Shown piece by piece: positions 10,638 to 23,943 of a stretch of 64,000 nt of DNA. The stretch comes from Sciurus carolinensis (lineage: Eukaryota > Chordata > Mammalia > Rodentia > Sciuridae). Made by a program: the position numbers and the translations under genes. The stretch covers positions 36,038,575-36,102,574 of the forward strand of contig NC_062221.1 in NCBI RefSeq assembly GCF_902686445.1, read 5' to 3'. The notes below the pieces were generated by a model. It ran no database searches, was not told the DNA's origin, and saw nothing but the letters and a program-made list of their open reading frames with translations. How positions within the stretch are numbered: position 1 is the stretch's first letter; the number at the start of each line of letters is the position of its first letter.

Positions 10638-11682
10638 TTTAATTTATTTTTATTGTAAACAAATGGGATACATGTTATTTCTCTGTACATGGAGGAAAGA
10701 CATACCATTTGTGTAAATCATACATTTACATAGGATAATGTTGTTTGATTCATTCTGTTATTTTTTCCCTTCCCCCCACCCCTCCCACCCCTCTTTTCCC
10801 TCTATACAGTCCCTCCTTCCTCCATTCTTGTCCCCCTCCCACCCCCTATTATGTGTCATCATCCACTTATCAGCGAGATCATTCGTCCTTTAGTTTTTTG
10901 AGATTGGCTTATCTCACTTAGCATGATATTCTCCAATTTCATCCATTTGCCTGAAAATGCCATAATTTTATTATTCTTTATGGCTGAGTAATATTCCATT
11001 GTATAAATATACCACAGTTTCTTTATATCCATTCATCAATTGAAGGGCATCTAGGTTGGTTCCACAATCTGGCTATTGTGAATTGAGCAGCTATGAACAT
11101 TGATGTGGCTGCATCCTTTTAGTATTCTGCTTTTAAGTCCTTTGGGTATAGGCCAAGGAGTGGGATAGCTGGGTCAAATGGTGGTTCTATTCCAAGCTTT
11201 CTAAGGAATCTCCACACTGCTTTCCAGATTGGCTGCACTAATTTGCAACCTCATCAGCAATGTATGAGTGTACCTTTTTCCCCACATCCTCGCCAACACC
11301 GATTGTTGCTTGTATTCTTAATAATCGCCATTCTAATGGAGTAGGATGGAATCTTAGGGTAGTTTTGATTTGCATTTCTCTCATTACTAGAGAAGTTGAA
11401 CATTTTTTCATATGTCTGTCGATTGCTTGTAGATCTTCTTCTGTGAAGTGTCTGTTCATTTCCTTAGCCCATTTGTTGATTGGGTTATTTGTATTCTTGG
11501 TGTAGAGTTTTTTGAGTTCTTTATAGATTCCGAAGATTAGTGCTCTATCTGAAGTATGAGTGGCAAAGGTTTTCTCCCATTCTGTAGGCTCTCTCTTCGC
11601 ACTGCTGATAGTTTCCTTTGCTGAGAGAAAGATTTTAGATTGAATCTATCCCAGTTATTGATTCTTGCTTTTTTTTTCCAGA
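10638..11682 (-). mobile_element. 5'-truncated L1 fragment (3' part of ORF2 and 3' UTR)
   Basis: The reverse complement matches about 3820-4850 of the first L1: the ORF2 tail (with [13 protein letters not shown], open for 73 codons at 11238-11459), the G-rich 3' UTR (C-rich here, about 10770-10850) and the A-rich tail (T-rich at 10638). The Cys-domain region is frameshifted after 'RFHPTP'. A 15-bp exact TSD flanks it at 10623-10637 and 11683-11697, marking target-primed insertion with 5' truncation. Confidence 0.92.
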
Positions 11683-11901
11683 TTTACTTTTTTCTTTCCT
11701 TCTTTTTTAATGTTCTGGGGTCTCCTCCAAGCCACCACAATCATTTGGTTATGAGGATTCCTTAGGCTTTTCTTTGTTATGGCAGTTCATAAAATTTTCC
11801 TTGTTTTTGATGACCTTGATGTTTTCAGCAGTGATATTCAGGCATTTTGTAGGCTACCCCTCAATTATAATTTGCTTTTTTTTTTTTTAAATCATGATTA
11901 G

Positions 11902-12385
11902 TGAAAGGTTATGGAAAATAATATTCCTACAAAACAGCTCCCCAAGATAAATGGAGGAACAGTGTGACTCAGGAGGAGGGAGGGAAAATTGGCCAAACAT
12001 TAATCCTCTCTCAGTGCATTCTTTTCTGAGAAAGACAGGCCCTGGGGTAAAGGGGCCCAATACTGAATGCTGGGCCCTAAGCCTTGACCAACCCCATGGC
12101 AAATTAGTCCTAAATGAAAGCACAAACAATAACAATGGGCAAGATTTGAGAACCCATCCCTTGGTGTCTGGTTTTAACCTGTACAACCAGTCCCTGATGG
12201 TCGAAACTGCATGTGCATGGCTTAATTACACCATCCTCATTGTACCCTATAAAACCAAAACACCTTCTGTAACTGACGGCCATTTTCCCAGCTGGAAAAT
12301 GGGCCCCAATGGCACCCAAGTCCGTGGAGGAATGAAGACTTCTCTGAATCCGTTGAGGTCTGCTTCCTGTCCTTTTGTGTTTACA
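11902..12385 (+). mobile_element. Solo LTR with TATA box, same family as 5037-5524
   Basis: Begins TGAAAGG and ends in CA. TATAAAA lies at 12248-12254, so U3 is about 345 bases. The 5-bp ATTAG occurs on both sides (11897-11901 and 12386-12390), and L1M sequence resumes after the right copy, so the ends are secure. No AATAAA seen after the TATA box. A 5-bp TSD fits ERVL or some ERVK groups; class not assigned. Confidence 0.88.
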
Positions 12386-14029
12386 ATTAGAATGCGTTAT
12401 GGCTTTAGGGCAGGAAGATCTCAGAGATAAAGTGCTATTTTTCATCACATCATATTAAAGCTACATACTATCAATATTTTTCTGTCATCGGCAAACTTGG
12501 TTTCTGGGCTATGGTAGTCTTTGCAGGTTTCTCCACTGTAAATTTACTCTCTTCACTCCCTCTTTGCTTGCTATATTCTTTGGAAGAAAGCCACTATATG
12601 CAGCTCCACACTTTGATGAGGGAGGACCTCCATAATTTATTTGGAATTTTTCTGTTAGGGAAATCTATTATCTTCCAGTTATGTCTTTATTCATTTATGT
12701 ATACAGAATTGAATCACTTGATTTTTTTACACTTTAGATTATACTCCAGTACAATTTTATTTTGTTGCTCTTATTGAATGAAGCCTTGGTTGTTGGGAAC
12801 TTTTGAGTGACTCCTGTGTCCCTTTCACAAAAGCCCCTAAGTATCCAGTTTGCCTCAGCATTATCTTACTTTCCAGTCCTACATGATGCTTAGCCTCATC
12901 TTGTTGATTCCCTGTCATTTTTCAAAGAACACTGTTTTTCTTTTGATTGTGTTTTATTTGAGAATGATCCTGCATTGGAACACAAGAATTAGGTACTGTT
13001 TGTGCTTGTTGCTATTGAGGTCTTACTGTTTTAAGGCCCCCTTAGCTAGCAGAACAAGAATATATATGTGTATACAATACTACATTTGTTGCTGTGTATG
13101 TATATAATTTTATTTGTAACCATCTGCATCCATACTGATTAAACATGAGTACATAGTGATGGCTCTAACTCTAATCCATTGTCACATGGATAATTCTAGC
13201 CTCGCCTTGCTTATTATAAATTCCCACAATAGTGGAAAAACTGACTCCCACAACCTAACATTCATTTATCTAATTGTTTGAATTCAATAAAGATGAATGG
13301 CAATATTGGAATTGTTAATCTATCCCCTCATAAAAACTGAAGTATAATGCTCCTGTGCACTTCCATTTGTCTTTAGCTTTACAGAGTCCACTCGTTTCTG
13401 GTGTTTTAGATCAGCAACACCCAATCCCATCATCTTTGGTGAAGCTGTTTCATACCTTTGTAGTACAGTTAGATTTTCTTGTGGTATTCTGTCTTCCATT
13501 GAGAACCCTTCTACCTCTTAATAAATTTTTAAATTTGTATACATTAGTATTCACTCTTTGTGTTAGAAAGGTGTATATGTTTTGACAAATACAGAACATT
13601 GTAATTACCATTACAATATGGTATAGAGTATTGTCACTGCCTTAAAAACTTTCCCATGTTTCAATGGTTTTAGTATTTCCTCACCCCAAATCCCTGGAGA
13701 ACACTGATTTTTTAATTCTTTCTATAGTTTTGTATTTTCCATATTACATAATTGAACTGAAATAGTATATAGCTTTTCCAAATTAGTGTGTTTCACTTAG
13801 AAATATGCATTTAAGGTTCACCCCTATTTTTCTGTGACTTGGTAGTTCATTTTAAAGTCATTATAGAATGATGTTCTATTGTGTGAATATACCACAGTGT
13901 ATTTAATTATTCACCTGTTGAAGGCTATCTCATTTGGCTCCAGTTTGGGGCAATTATGAATAAAACTAAATTTAAAAAAGTTTTGATTCAGAACTGACAC
14001 TAACTTAGGTTATTTGCTTAATGCCTCCA

Positions 14030-14160
14030 CATCAGAGTTTAGTTTTATTTAAGTGGGGTCAGTTATATGGTCCTTTAATAAAACTGAGGATTAAATGAAT
14101 TAATACACATAAATATTCAGAAAAGGGCATGCCATAGGACAAACACTAGTATCTTTTATG
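14030..14160 (+). mobile_element. MIR-like fragment
   Basis: ACTGAGGATTAAATGAATTAA, then an AGAAAAGGGCATGCCATAGG block resembles the 3' part of MIR. Diverged, tentative. Confidence 0.45.
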
Positions 14161-15004
14161 TGCAGATGTTAACCATTTCTTTTGTATATCTCTGTATTTA
14201 GTCATGGATCTATAAAACCAAGAATAATAATGTAGGTATATGCTAAGATAGGTCCCTCATCCCAAAGCTAGGTGCCAACTCAGATGTACAGGACATGTTT
14301 TTTCATAATTTCATCTAGTTTTAACCTTTACTTACCTTGAAATTATAAAACTAAGTAAGCTGAAAGACCCATTGGGAATTTTATAGAAAGTTATCAGTGT
14401 GTCCCATTACCAGGAAAGAGTTAGATGAACATATTTCACACTAAGATTTAAATAATCAGTAAGAATGAAAAGACCTTCAGCCTGGTTTAGTAAAAGCACT
14501 TTGCCCTTCTCTGTTCTTCTAATCCTGGATAGCACTGAGGGTGAAATAAATTAGAGCAAGAAAATAAAGACAAAGAAATCACTTCAGGGTTCTACATCAA
14601 AGATTACCTGACCTAAGACAGATAGGTTAGAGTTGAAGAAGCAGCTTTAATTACATGAAAGTTCAGAGATTTTAAAATGGACTGAACTTTTCACTGTCTA
14701 ACTGAAAAACCTTTGGGAAAAATGCTCATTTAGAAAGCACAAAAAAAGTCCCTCCAAAAAAATATCCAGGGAGAATAGTGCAAAAAAATAAGGTTGCTTT
14801 TCCTCACCTTTTTTGAGACCACTCATCAGTAAACCAGATGCTTTTGAAAGACTTACTTGGTATTCTGGAGGAATCAAAATCTGCTCTGATGATGTTTCTT
14901 AGGTTCATCAAGGACCTTTAGATAGAAAACTGGAGTTATGTTCTATTAGGGTGAAATCATTACTAGGAGAAATGATTACTGAAATCAGTGCAAGTGTGTA
15001 CAAA
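14161..15004. other. Unassigned sequence
   Basis: No gene or recognised repeat. Composition is ordinary for the window. Confidence 0.4.
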
Positions 15005-15009
15005 TGTCA

Positions 15010-15105
15010 AACACAGGAAAGGAGGATTACGTGAGCAGAAGAGTTCAAGCCCTGCCTGGGTTACGTAGCCAGAATCTGTCTCCAAAATAAATAAATAAAT
15101 AAATA
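15010..15105 (+). mobile_element. B1-like SINE fragment
   Basis: GGAGGATTACGTGAGCAG, GAGTTCAAGCCCTGCCTGGG and a (AAAT)n-like tail resemble the central and 3' part of a B1/7SL monomer. Confidence 0.6.
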
Positions 15106-16111
15106 GGTTCTGAGTGAGTCATTTGGAGATTTTTACATATGTTCACAGAGTCTGAGAGACTGAAAAGTCTAAAAGTGAAAAGTTGGTGCTGGCTGGATTT
15201 GATGGGTAGGGAGAGCAATTGATAGAGTCTCCACTAATGTCCTCCTACTCTTTTACATTTGCCAAAGAAAAGGTTGTATGCAGATAATACCAAAAGAATG
15301 TTGACACATCTCAAAAAATTTCCAAATTTCATCCAGGTGAGAGACTGGATGGGAAAATAACCCAAAAGATTGGTGGATCTTGAGAAAAATGGCTCATCAG
15401 TCGTGAATGTTAAGTACCAACAGGAAGAATCAATACCCATGAAAGAGGCATCTATCTGAGAGCTCTCCAGGAAATGAAGGATCTTCAAACCCAGTAATAG
15501 AAGTGTTCTACTGGGAAAAATACAGCATTTGTGCTTTTCCTAGGGCTAGAATTCAGAAGGACTATGGATTCTGCCTACAACTTCATCTTGGGTTAAGAGA
15601 ATGAGTGTGAACAACGGATTTGTAAGAGTCGTTGTTTTCTGTTTACCCACAAGTCCATACACGTACAATAAATCATTTATACCAATAGTTTAGATAGTTT
15701 AAGTCTGGGTCTCTCAGTGTCCCAGAAAATTTATTTTATTTTTTTCTGTCCTATACCCTTGAAGCCAAGTAATCAAATGAGTTTTTCTGAGAAACATGGG
15801 TGGAGAGCTTTGAAGATATTGGTTTCACATATAAAATTCATTCTTGTTTTTTAATGATAAATTTGGCAGACCTTAGTGCCTGAGATTGTTCTCAAATGTG
15901 ATGCTTTATTTATGGCACACAGCCAATTTGTTTAAATGTATCCTATTAACATAACTTTCCTAGGTTGATATATGACTACACAACCAGTGTAACGTCACAA
16001 TTATGTTCAGCCATAACAATGGGGTCCTAATGTTAAAATACATTCTACTCTCATGGGTATCTAAAAGGAACAAATAAAATAAAAATGTAAAAAGTTATAA
16101 CAAACAAACAA
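15106..16111. other. Unassigned sequence
   Basis: No gene or recognised repeat. Confidence 0.35.
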
Positions 16112-16272
16112 ACCAAATCCAGCCTTAGTAACTTAGTGAGGTCCTAAGCAACTTGGCAAAACCCTGTCTCAAAATAAAAAATAAAAAGGGCTGAGGATGT
16201 GACTCAGTGGTTAAGCACCCTTGGGTTCAATTCCTGGTACCAAAAAACAAAGCAAACAAACAAACAAAAGCA
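16112..16272 (+). mobile_element. 5'-truncated dimeric SINE
   Basis: Keeps the end of the B1-like half (CAGCCTTAGTAACTTAGTGA, ACCCTGTCTC), the A-rich linker and a good ID half (GGGCTGAGGATGTGACTCAG, GGTTCAATTCC), then an A/CAAA-rich tail. Confidence 0.85.
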
Positions 16273-16774
16273 CCCTTTAACTAAACTAACAAAAACAAAA
16301 AAAAATTGAGAAGGATCCAATAAAATTGGAAATGAAGGAAAAGACATTACAACAGATGGTTCCGCTGAGTATACTGTTATAAAGCAAGTTTGGCTTCTTT
16401 TCCTTCCTCTCTTGCTTTCTTTTTTACCATATGACCTCTTCCACATGTGCCACTAGTCACTCTTGCATGTATACTTGCTCCGTGTTGCCTTTTGCCACGT
16501 TATATTTCTCTCAGAAGGGCCTCAGTAGAGGCTGACAAAATGCAGCTGATTTTGGACTTTCAGCCACCCAAAAATGTGAGTTAAATACACTTCTTTTATT
16601 TATTTACAAAAAAATCCTATTAAAAAGACAGATTTTTATTAGACCTATGAAAATAAATTACTGTGAGAATTAATGAGAGTAAAAATTTGTATTTCTAAAT
16701 TCTGAGGAGATTAAAAGAATCACATGTGTAAAAATGGTTCATTTTGGTTTGTATAGGTGGTCAAGTTGAGACAG

Positions 16775-17218
16775 TGTTTTAGACAGTCTTTTCACTGCTG
16801 TGAGTAAAAAAAACTGACAAGAACAATGTTAGAGAAGGAAATGTTTGTTTGGGGGCTCACAGTTTCAGAGGTCTCAGTTCATAGACAGTGGGCTCCATTA
16901 GTCAGGGCTCTGGATGAGGCAGAACATCATGGTGCAAGAATGTGGTGGAGGGAAGCAACTCACACGATGGATGATCAGACTGCAGAGAGAGACTCCACTT
17001 GCCAGATACAAAATATGTACGCCCAAACCCTACTCGCCATGACCCACCTCCTCCAGCCACACCCAACCCACTTTCAGTTAGCACTCAGTTAATCCTAGCA
17101 GGGGATTAATTTATGCATTGGGTTAAGGCTTTCATAACCCAATCATTTCTCCTGTAACTTGCATTGTCTCACACATAAGTTTTTTTGTGGGGGCACACAT
17201 CATGTCCAAACCATAACA
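16775..17218 (-). mobile_element. MaLR-type solo LTR
   Basis: The reverse complement matches the family at 26523, 27305, 28748, 38042 and 45803. The minus strand starts TGTTATGGTTTGGACATGAT at 17218 and ends in CTAAAACA at 16775. Flanks GACAG (16770-16774) and GACAA (17219-17223) form a 5-bp TSD with one mismatch, as expected for ERVL/MaLR integration. Only the LTR is present. Confidence 0.88.
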
Positions 17219-17223
17219 GACAA

Positions 17224-20200
17224 AAAAGAAGAAATTGATAGAACATTTTCATATGTACATAAAAGTGTACAAACTATCCATAATGATAAAAATATTCTAA
17301 ACAAATAACTACAGTAACATTCCCCTCACTGAGTTATTGAGACTTGTATTGTTAATTCTTGTTATTAAATCTTGGGTTAGCAGTGAACTTTCATGGAGTA
17401 TATCAGTTTCCAGACTGACAAGCACACAGGGAATTTTGATTTAGTCCACCAATACAGAGTGAAAGTTGTCTAAGCAATGTCAACCTGAATCTCTTTACCC
17501 AGGAGAATATTCTTTGAACTATTGAAATGTCAGTAGTGCCTTTCTATGGAATGTTGAAACTGTCATTTGATGGAGACACAATATCTAGTCTGTAACTTAA
17601 AGCAGAACCTTTTAGCAAGATCAGGAAAAAGAAATGCATTTGATAATGTAACCATTAATTTCTTATAATAACCAGAAATATCAGAATGGAGTAAGGAAAA
17701 ATTCTCTATTGGGTTATAGTAAATAACAATTTCATAAGAGTTTGATCAATATTTAACTTAAGGATGAGAATATTTTTTGAATAGTAAGGATATTGATAAT
17801 TCCCCAGGGCCTTTCTCAAATGAATCCAATTTCTGTGTATAAACATTAATAACATTTTCCCTATAAACCTAACCTAGAAATGCAACTGTCTCTTGTGATT
17901 TGACAATTCTTCTCATGTAACTTTTATAATAATGTTGAGCTAATTAAGCAATATGAAGTCTGTGTAAACAAACGTAGTCATTTCTAGAACCAACACTCCT
18001 TTTGTAAAATGAAATCGCAAATCTTTATGATTTTCCTGGGGTTTTCTGGGAAGTCTCTAAGATAGTTTCAACTGTAAAGGATAACATTTTATTTTATTTT
18101 ATGACAAGATCTTAGGAAGACACAATAAAAAGAGGTGTTAAAGATTTGGTCATTTATGAATTAATCATAATCAATTTGCAGATGCATGAGAAACTGCACA
18201 TATATAACTAGGTAAAGTGATGAGCTTATTTAAAATAAACATAGAAGAAGTAGCAGTGTTAGAAGGAACTCTATTCTTTCACAGAAGAGAAACTGTAGTT
18301 CTTTGTGTTATTGTTGTTCTTTTGTTAATAAAGGGAGTTGGGTACAAAGCTTAGTTGTAGAGCTCTTGCCTGGCATGTTCAATGCCCTGGTTTGATCCTA
18401 GCATTACAATAAATAAATTAATTAATTAATAAAAATTAGGTGACCAAGAATATGATAAATTATCACAATCACAAAGCAAGGAAAATTATTTTAGGGAGAC
18501 TTGAAATCTCGTTTCTGTCTAGACAAATACATAGAAAGTAAATAATTTTTATTATTCATGTTAAAAACTTTCAAATTAATTTATCATTTTAACACAGGAA
18601 AAGTAAATAATAGTAGCTTCTTTTCTTATGACTAGACATATAGAAACACAGCTGACAAAATTTTAACACACTTCATTGTTTCTTTTCAAACATTAAACGA
18701 AGGTAAATGAGAATGCCCGCTGTTCAAACCTGTTAACAATTTTCTAACAATTCCAGTTATTTGTTTCACCTTTCTCTTTCAAATTCTGGACCACAGATCA
18801 TTTGAGGCAAAACTACTTTACAAATTGATAAACAAAAACATATTCCATATTTTGCCTGTGCATTCATGTCACTCCACCATTGTCCCAGCATAGTCTCGAC
18901 CACTTGAATTAATTATAACTTTTAACCAAAGTAACTAACTTTTATTTTGTACAGCAAATGAAGAAGTGGATACATGAGTTCTGTCACATATAAGCATTCC
19001 AATATAAGCAATCCACAAAGTCAACTCACTGAAACCACAGAATTCACTTTGACAACATTTTAAATTGACAAGCATGGACACATTTGCTAATGTCACTCAA
19101 AGATGTATAAACATAAGAAATAAAAATTACATAAATTTGAAATGATGCTGATTAATCAACATTTCAATATTCAATCATTCTCTTAAATGATTGAATTATT
19201 AAATCATTTGTGAATAATTCATACTCATGTTACATAAGAATGTTGGAAATTATGCTTAGGCTAACATCCTACAAAGTATAATTGGTAATATTTAAAAAGC
19301 TTGTCATAATTTTGATTTAGTTTGGTTTTAATATAAGTTCACCATTATTTAAGTAGGAGTGTTAAGAGTTTATTTGTTCTGTAATCCAATAAAAAATTCA
19401 GGAAATTGAGATGAATTATTTTCTTCATGAAAATACAATTTCAAATTAAAAACTAAATGAAACATGTGCTTGTATTAAAACCATAATGTTAAACACAGGC
19501 AATTACACAGAAATATGCTCATATTTTTAAACCTGGACTATTAAATAAGTCTTATTTACCCAATGATTCAATTTAGTCATTTGAGCTTGAATTTTTAAAA
19601 ACATTTCTAATGTAGCAATTTCTGGAAAAAGTATCTTTAAAAAGATGTCTGGCATACTTAAAGTTTTAAAAACTCGCTTTTCTTATTTTTTTTTTTTTTT
19701 TGTAAAATTTAAGAACATTAGCTATAAGGTGTAAAGATATTTATCTTTATGGAACTACTGGAACAAAGTCACTTCTATTTAAGGAACCTAATAATTGAAT
19801 TCATTAATGAATGCCCTCTGGCTGTCAATACCACTCTCACAGCCAGGAAAGGTAAACACTTCTCAGAATTACAGACACATGGTGTGTAGCATTAGTTATA
19901 TAACTCCAGTCACAGGTCTGCAGCAAACCATTTATTAAAACCTGCTAGTTCAGATATCAAAAAGCTGTTTTCTTCTCAGTGGGTATAGAATTCTTAAGAG
20001 ATTTGAGTTAACAAGTAGACAGTGGGAAAACAAAGAAGACTAGCAGATTCTCTGATATGTCTCACCTAGCAGAAAAGAGGTCATCGCCCACCCTCTTATC
20101 ATCATCTTTTAATGGTTGAAACCATGAAGCAGAATTCCCAATTACACAGCCACCAACAGGAAAACAACTACTACCCCTGAACAAACTGAATGCAAAGGCC

Positions 20201-21818
20201 AAAGCACATAATCACTAGGAAAAAGTTATTTTTCAAAAATCAAAACTAGACTTTCTTTGAATTTAAATCTGGGCTTCATTCCTAGAGCCAAGAAAAGAAT
20301 TACCTGGGATTCATCAATTCATGAGGTACACTTTTCTGGCAATGCACACTTTTCCTGACTTCATCAGGTGAGTCCACTTGTACATCAAATCAAAGTAAAT
20401 TATCTTTCTGACTGTTAAATCTATTTTTTAAAAAGTCATATTTTCATGCAAATATAAAATGACACTATTTCAGAGATTTTTTTTTTTTAACTCAGTATTA
20501 ATCAGAGCACCAGTACTATGCTCCATATCAAGCTTCATACGAAGAAGGCATTTAAGAAACTGGGATTTCTAGGCAATGAAATCATAAATTTCCTGGCTTA
20601 CATTTAAACTGGTTAATATCCATAAGCATTCAAAAGCTTTGGGTATATTTAATTTTAGCAAAAAGTTATTTGCATTTCTATTAGTCAAAAATTCACACAT
20701 TAACTTCAACCCCTCTTGAGTTGTAAAGGAGCCCAGTAAATAGAAAGTTAAGCCCAGAACTTGACTGAAAAACACTCAGTAATCTCCATGTTTTCCCTAA
20801 TTTATCCTTCTCAATGGATTAGGTAATTTTCACAGGAAACTATTTTCTTATTTTTTCTTTTCCATTATTCATTTACTTGATTTATTAATTTACTATATTA
20901 AATAACTTTGACTGTAGTAATTGCAAATGTTTTATTATATTTTTGTATTCTGAAGTTTTTCTGTGTCTCTTAATGACATCTGTTCTATTTTCCATGTTGG
21001 TTCCTGATATTACTTTCCTGATCCCCCACCACAGTGTCTAGCAATGTAAAAACCATTGCTATCTTTAATAGGCCTCGTTTTGTATTGGATGTGTAGTTGT
21101 ATTTCCTGTATAAATGGACCACGTATTTTGATAAACAAGGTTTTCTAAAGAATTTTTGTACAAGTGGGCAAATAAGGTGGTGACTTCCATCCTCCCCAAA
21201 GTAAAAAGGGTTTGTAAATGGTGCTCTTTAATGTTGTAGAGAGTTAAAGAAAATTTATTTTTCTCTTTCCATATAGGTTTATAGCTAAAACCCCTAGAAA
21301 AAAAAAGATTAACAAATAAAAATCATACAGTTTTATTTAATACAAGTTTTAAGTTTGTGAGAATCTTCATAAGGAAAAGAATACCACAAAGAAACAGTTA
21401 AAGTTGAGTGCTTTTAACTTTAATATAGGTTTGATGGAGAGTGGAGATTCATGCAGAAAGATGTAGGAGGACAAAAGGTTATGATGTTATGACAATAATC
21501 TGGGGGAAATTGAGCAAGACCTGTGTGCTCAGATTCTTCTCTGTGACCCTCTGCCCTTTCCTCCAGTCACAGGGAGGCATCATTCACCTGAGGGTTTTAT
21601 GAATTATTTCAGGGGAAAATCAGAAAATCTTTGTTAGTTTGATGACCTGCTTCAAGGGAGAAGGGCAGAGAAAAGGTTAGGGACCTTCCTACTTCTGTGG
21701 ATTTGTGAAATTTCATCAGCTTAACACATTCAATAAGCCAAAATGCCATATTATAAAAGGCATGTGCTAAACCACCTCACTTTCTTAAAAGTAGGAATGT
21801 AAGAATGTGAGTAATATT
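17224..21818. other. 4.6-kb repeat-poor unique block
   Basis: AT-rich, with only one short SINE (18340-18430) recognised. No coding frame over 70 codons stands out. A poly(T) run at 19687 and homopolymer tracts are the only low-complexity parts. Such blocks can hold conserved non-coding elements, but conservation cannot be judged from one sequence. Confidence 0.5.
18340..18432 (+). mobile_element. ID SINE
   Basis: AGCTTAGTTGTAGAGCTCTTG (A-box part), GGTTTGATCCTAGC (B-box part) and an (AATA/AATT)n tail. Confidence 0.75.
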
Positions 21819-21831
21819 AGTGTCTTAATTT

Positions 21832-22012
21832 ATTTTTTGTACCAGGGATTGAACCCAAGGGTGCTCAGGTACATCCCCAGCTCTTTTTATTTTTATTTTT
21901 TTATTTTGAGATAGGGTCTCACTAACTGGTCAAGGCTGGCTTTGAACTTGCCATCCTCCTGCCTTAGCCACCCGAGCTGCTGGGATTCCAGGTGTGCACC
22001 ACGGAACTTGGC
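21832..22012 (-). mobile_element. Dimeric SINE
   Basis: The inverse ID half is short (GTACCAGGGATTGAACCCAA, CATCCCCAGC); the inverse B1-like half is complete to GCTGGGATTCCAGGTGTGCA. TSD-like flanks 21819-21831 and 22013-22025 agree at 11 of 13 bases. Confidence 0.88.
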
Positions 22013-22025
22013 AGTGCCTTGATTT

Positions 22026-23462
22026 TTTTTTAAAGCATGATTTGTAAGGAAAAATTTTTTTTTTTTTTTAGAGAATGGTAGCTGTGATGAAAATTTGAGT
22101 TTAATACATTCTGCTCATGTTGTAGCTACAATAAATACTTGCCAAAACTTTTGGATATATTGCTTGCTTTATTTTTTATGATTCAAACTACTGTTTTAGT
22201 ATAAAATCTACATTTTGAAAAGTGATGAGAAAATGAGAAAATTTGAGATAGTGAGATACGTGCATTTCTGCATATTGCATGTTCATCTGGATATCAAAAA
22301 TAATTTCCAGATATTATACTAGTATTTGATAGTATAATATTTTAATTATATTCCACTAAAATTTACCATCATTTTCCATGAGTCATAATCTAAGAGCAAG
22401 GGAGATGTCCTTGTAAACATTATAAGATAGTATAATCAATCCTCCTACCCACTTATATTAGCTGAATTTTATTGATAATATTGAAAAAAAGTAATACATT
22501 GTCCTTATGAAGATACAGTCGAAATGATATGCTTCTACCCGCTTTTGCACTAATGCTTAAAATGTGGGAAACAATAGCGCAGTTAACACATTACACTTAA
22601 AATTTTAATATTTTTTCAGAACCTGTATGCATAAAATTGGAGGTTTGTTGCATGAAAATACAAGGCTGCCTAGCATTGAATCTCTTTAAGAGATAAGAGT
22701 TAGAAAGGAAAGGAGAAAGAAGTGAGAAGCATGAGAGGAAGATGGAGTGATCCCAGGGAAGTAAAATGCCCTTATAACTCAAAGACATGTGAAAGTGAAA
22801 GTGGCTGATAAAGCAAATACTTGTTAGTTTGATGCAATCTAAAGGAAATTTAATGATAAAAGAGATGTGGCTTTCTTCTGTTCCTATTCATCTTCATCAA
22901 GTATTTCCTCTGTGCTTTACCTTTATCCTGAAAAGACAAAATGAGTCTTATCACTCTCACATTCACTCTAGTGTGTGTCATGAGAACTTTCAGAGGCAGC
23001 ATTTGTTGTCATTGATAGATGTACTATTGTCCTTTGTTGTTTTTAATCAGATCTTTAGGTAAGTTTTTTTTTTTTTTTAAACTCTGAGTCTCTAGATCTC
23101 CAGCTTCCTTTTGTTTGCTAATTGTAATGTTACTGAACAATTTCTCCTTCCCCTCCCTTCATTATTTTTGTTTTCTTCCTTGTTCACTGACCTCTACTCA
23201 GTCTGAGATTTGTTCCGTTGTGTTCCACGAATACCTTGGATCTGCATATGTGTCTCCTCCTTGCCAAGTTTTGAATGATTCATTGGCAGAATAAAATACC
23301 TCTCTGGATTGCTTATCCTTTGCTAACAAAATCACCTTGGTTACTATTTGTTAATATTTGGGGATGTTTCTTAAGATAATATTCAAAGACAACTTTCAGA
23401 TGCAAGATGAACTTGACCATTGTATTTGCTAATTCTCCTCAGGTGGATTTCCTCTTGTGCTA
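22026..23462. other. Unassigned AT-rich sequence
   Basis: No gene or recognised repeat. Short T runs near 22057 and 23067. Confidence 0.4.
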
Positions 23463-23943
23463 TGGTTACTGAAGGCTCAGTCCTTATCCCCAAAGCCAAT
23501 CTCATAATGAGGACACAGTTTTGAGAAAAAGGGGGAAAAAGGTATACTGCTTTACTACCAAAGGAGAAACACAGAGGACTCCTTTCCCAGAAGCTGTGAG
23601 TCTGCCTATCAGGGTGAACCCTGGGGTATTTTAAAGAGGTGATTCAAAGGCTACATTTCAAGTGTGCCCTGACAGGGGTCATAATCTGGGAGATTTCTTA
23701 GATCTTCTGGTGGCATCCCCATGTCTGAATGACTTCATTCCTGAGATGGGTGTGTGCTAAGGACAGACAACTCATGTAAGATGGGGAAGAAGTGTAATCC
23801 TGTCTCTCCCACCCACAGATTAGGGAGGGGAGGTTAAGGAGAGCAAAGGGAAGAGGGAGACAATGAAGTATGTCTGTTTTAAAAATAAGTTGCATGGCAG
23901 CAGCAAGGGCTGTATTCAAAGCACCGAATGGACCCCTGTTACA
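23463..23943 (-). mobile_element. Solo LTR (class I-like), family copy B
   Basis: Follows copy A from end to end: CTCAGTCCTTATCCCCAAAG, CAAAGGAGAAACACAGAGGA, TTAAAGAGGTGATTCAAAGG and CAGCAGCAAGGGC, in that order on the + strand. The poly(A)-signal region is mutated. It ends in ACA at 23943. No 4-bp TSD was found, so it is old or its flanks are rearranged. Confidence 0.78.

Larger units (their letters stand above)
10425..13985 (-). mobile_element. Ancient L1M 3' end, interrupted by two later insertions
   Basis: Read on the + strand this follows the reverse complement of old mammalian L1M 3' sequence: TTTTAAATTTACAGAAAACT at 10442, the GGTTTCTCCACTGTAAA block at 12525, and the inverse ORF2 end around 13850-13960 (GATGTTCTATTGTGTGAATA). 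Two gaps correspond to the L1 at 10638-11682 and the LTR at 11902-12385; the flanks rejoin in the expected order across both. Diverged and short of stable frames. Confidence 0.8.

Noticed and set aside
11951..12430. 159-codon + strand frame
   Set aside because: It lies almost wholly in the solo LTR at 11902-12385 and runs into L1M. No retroviral protein similarity; LTRs do not normally encode proteins.
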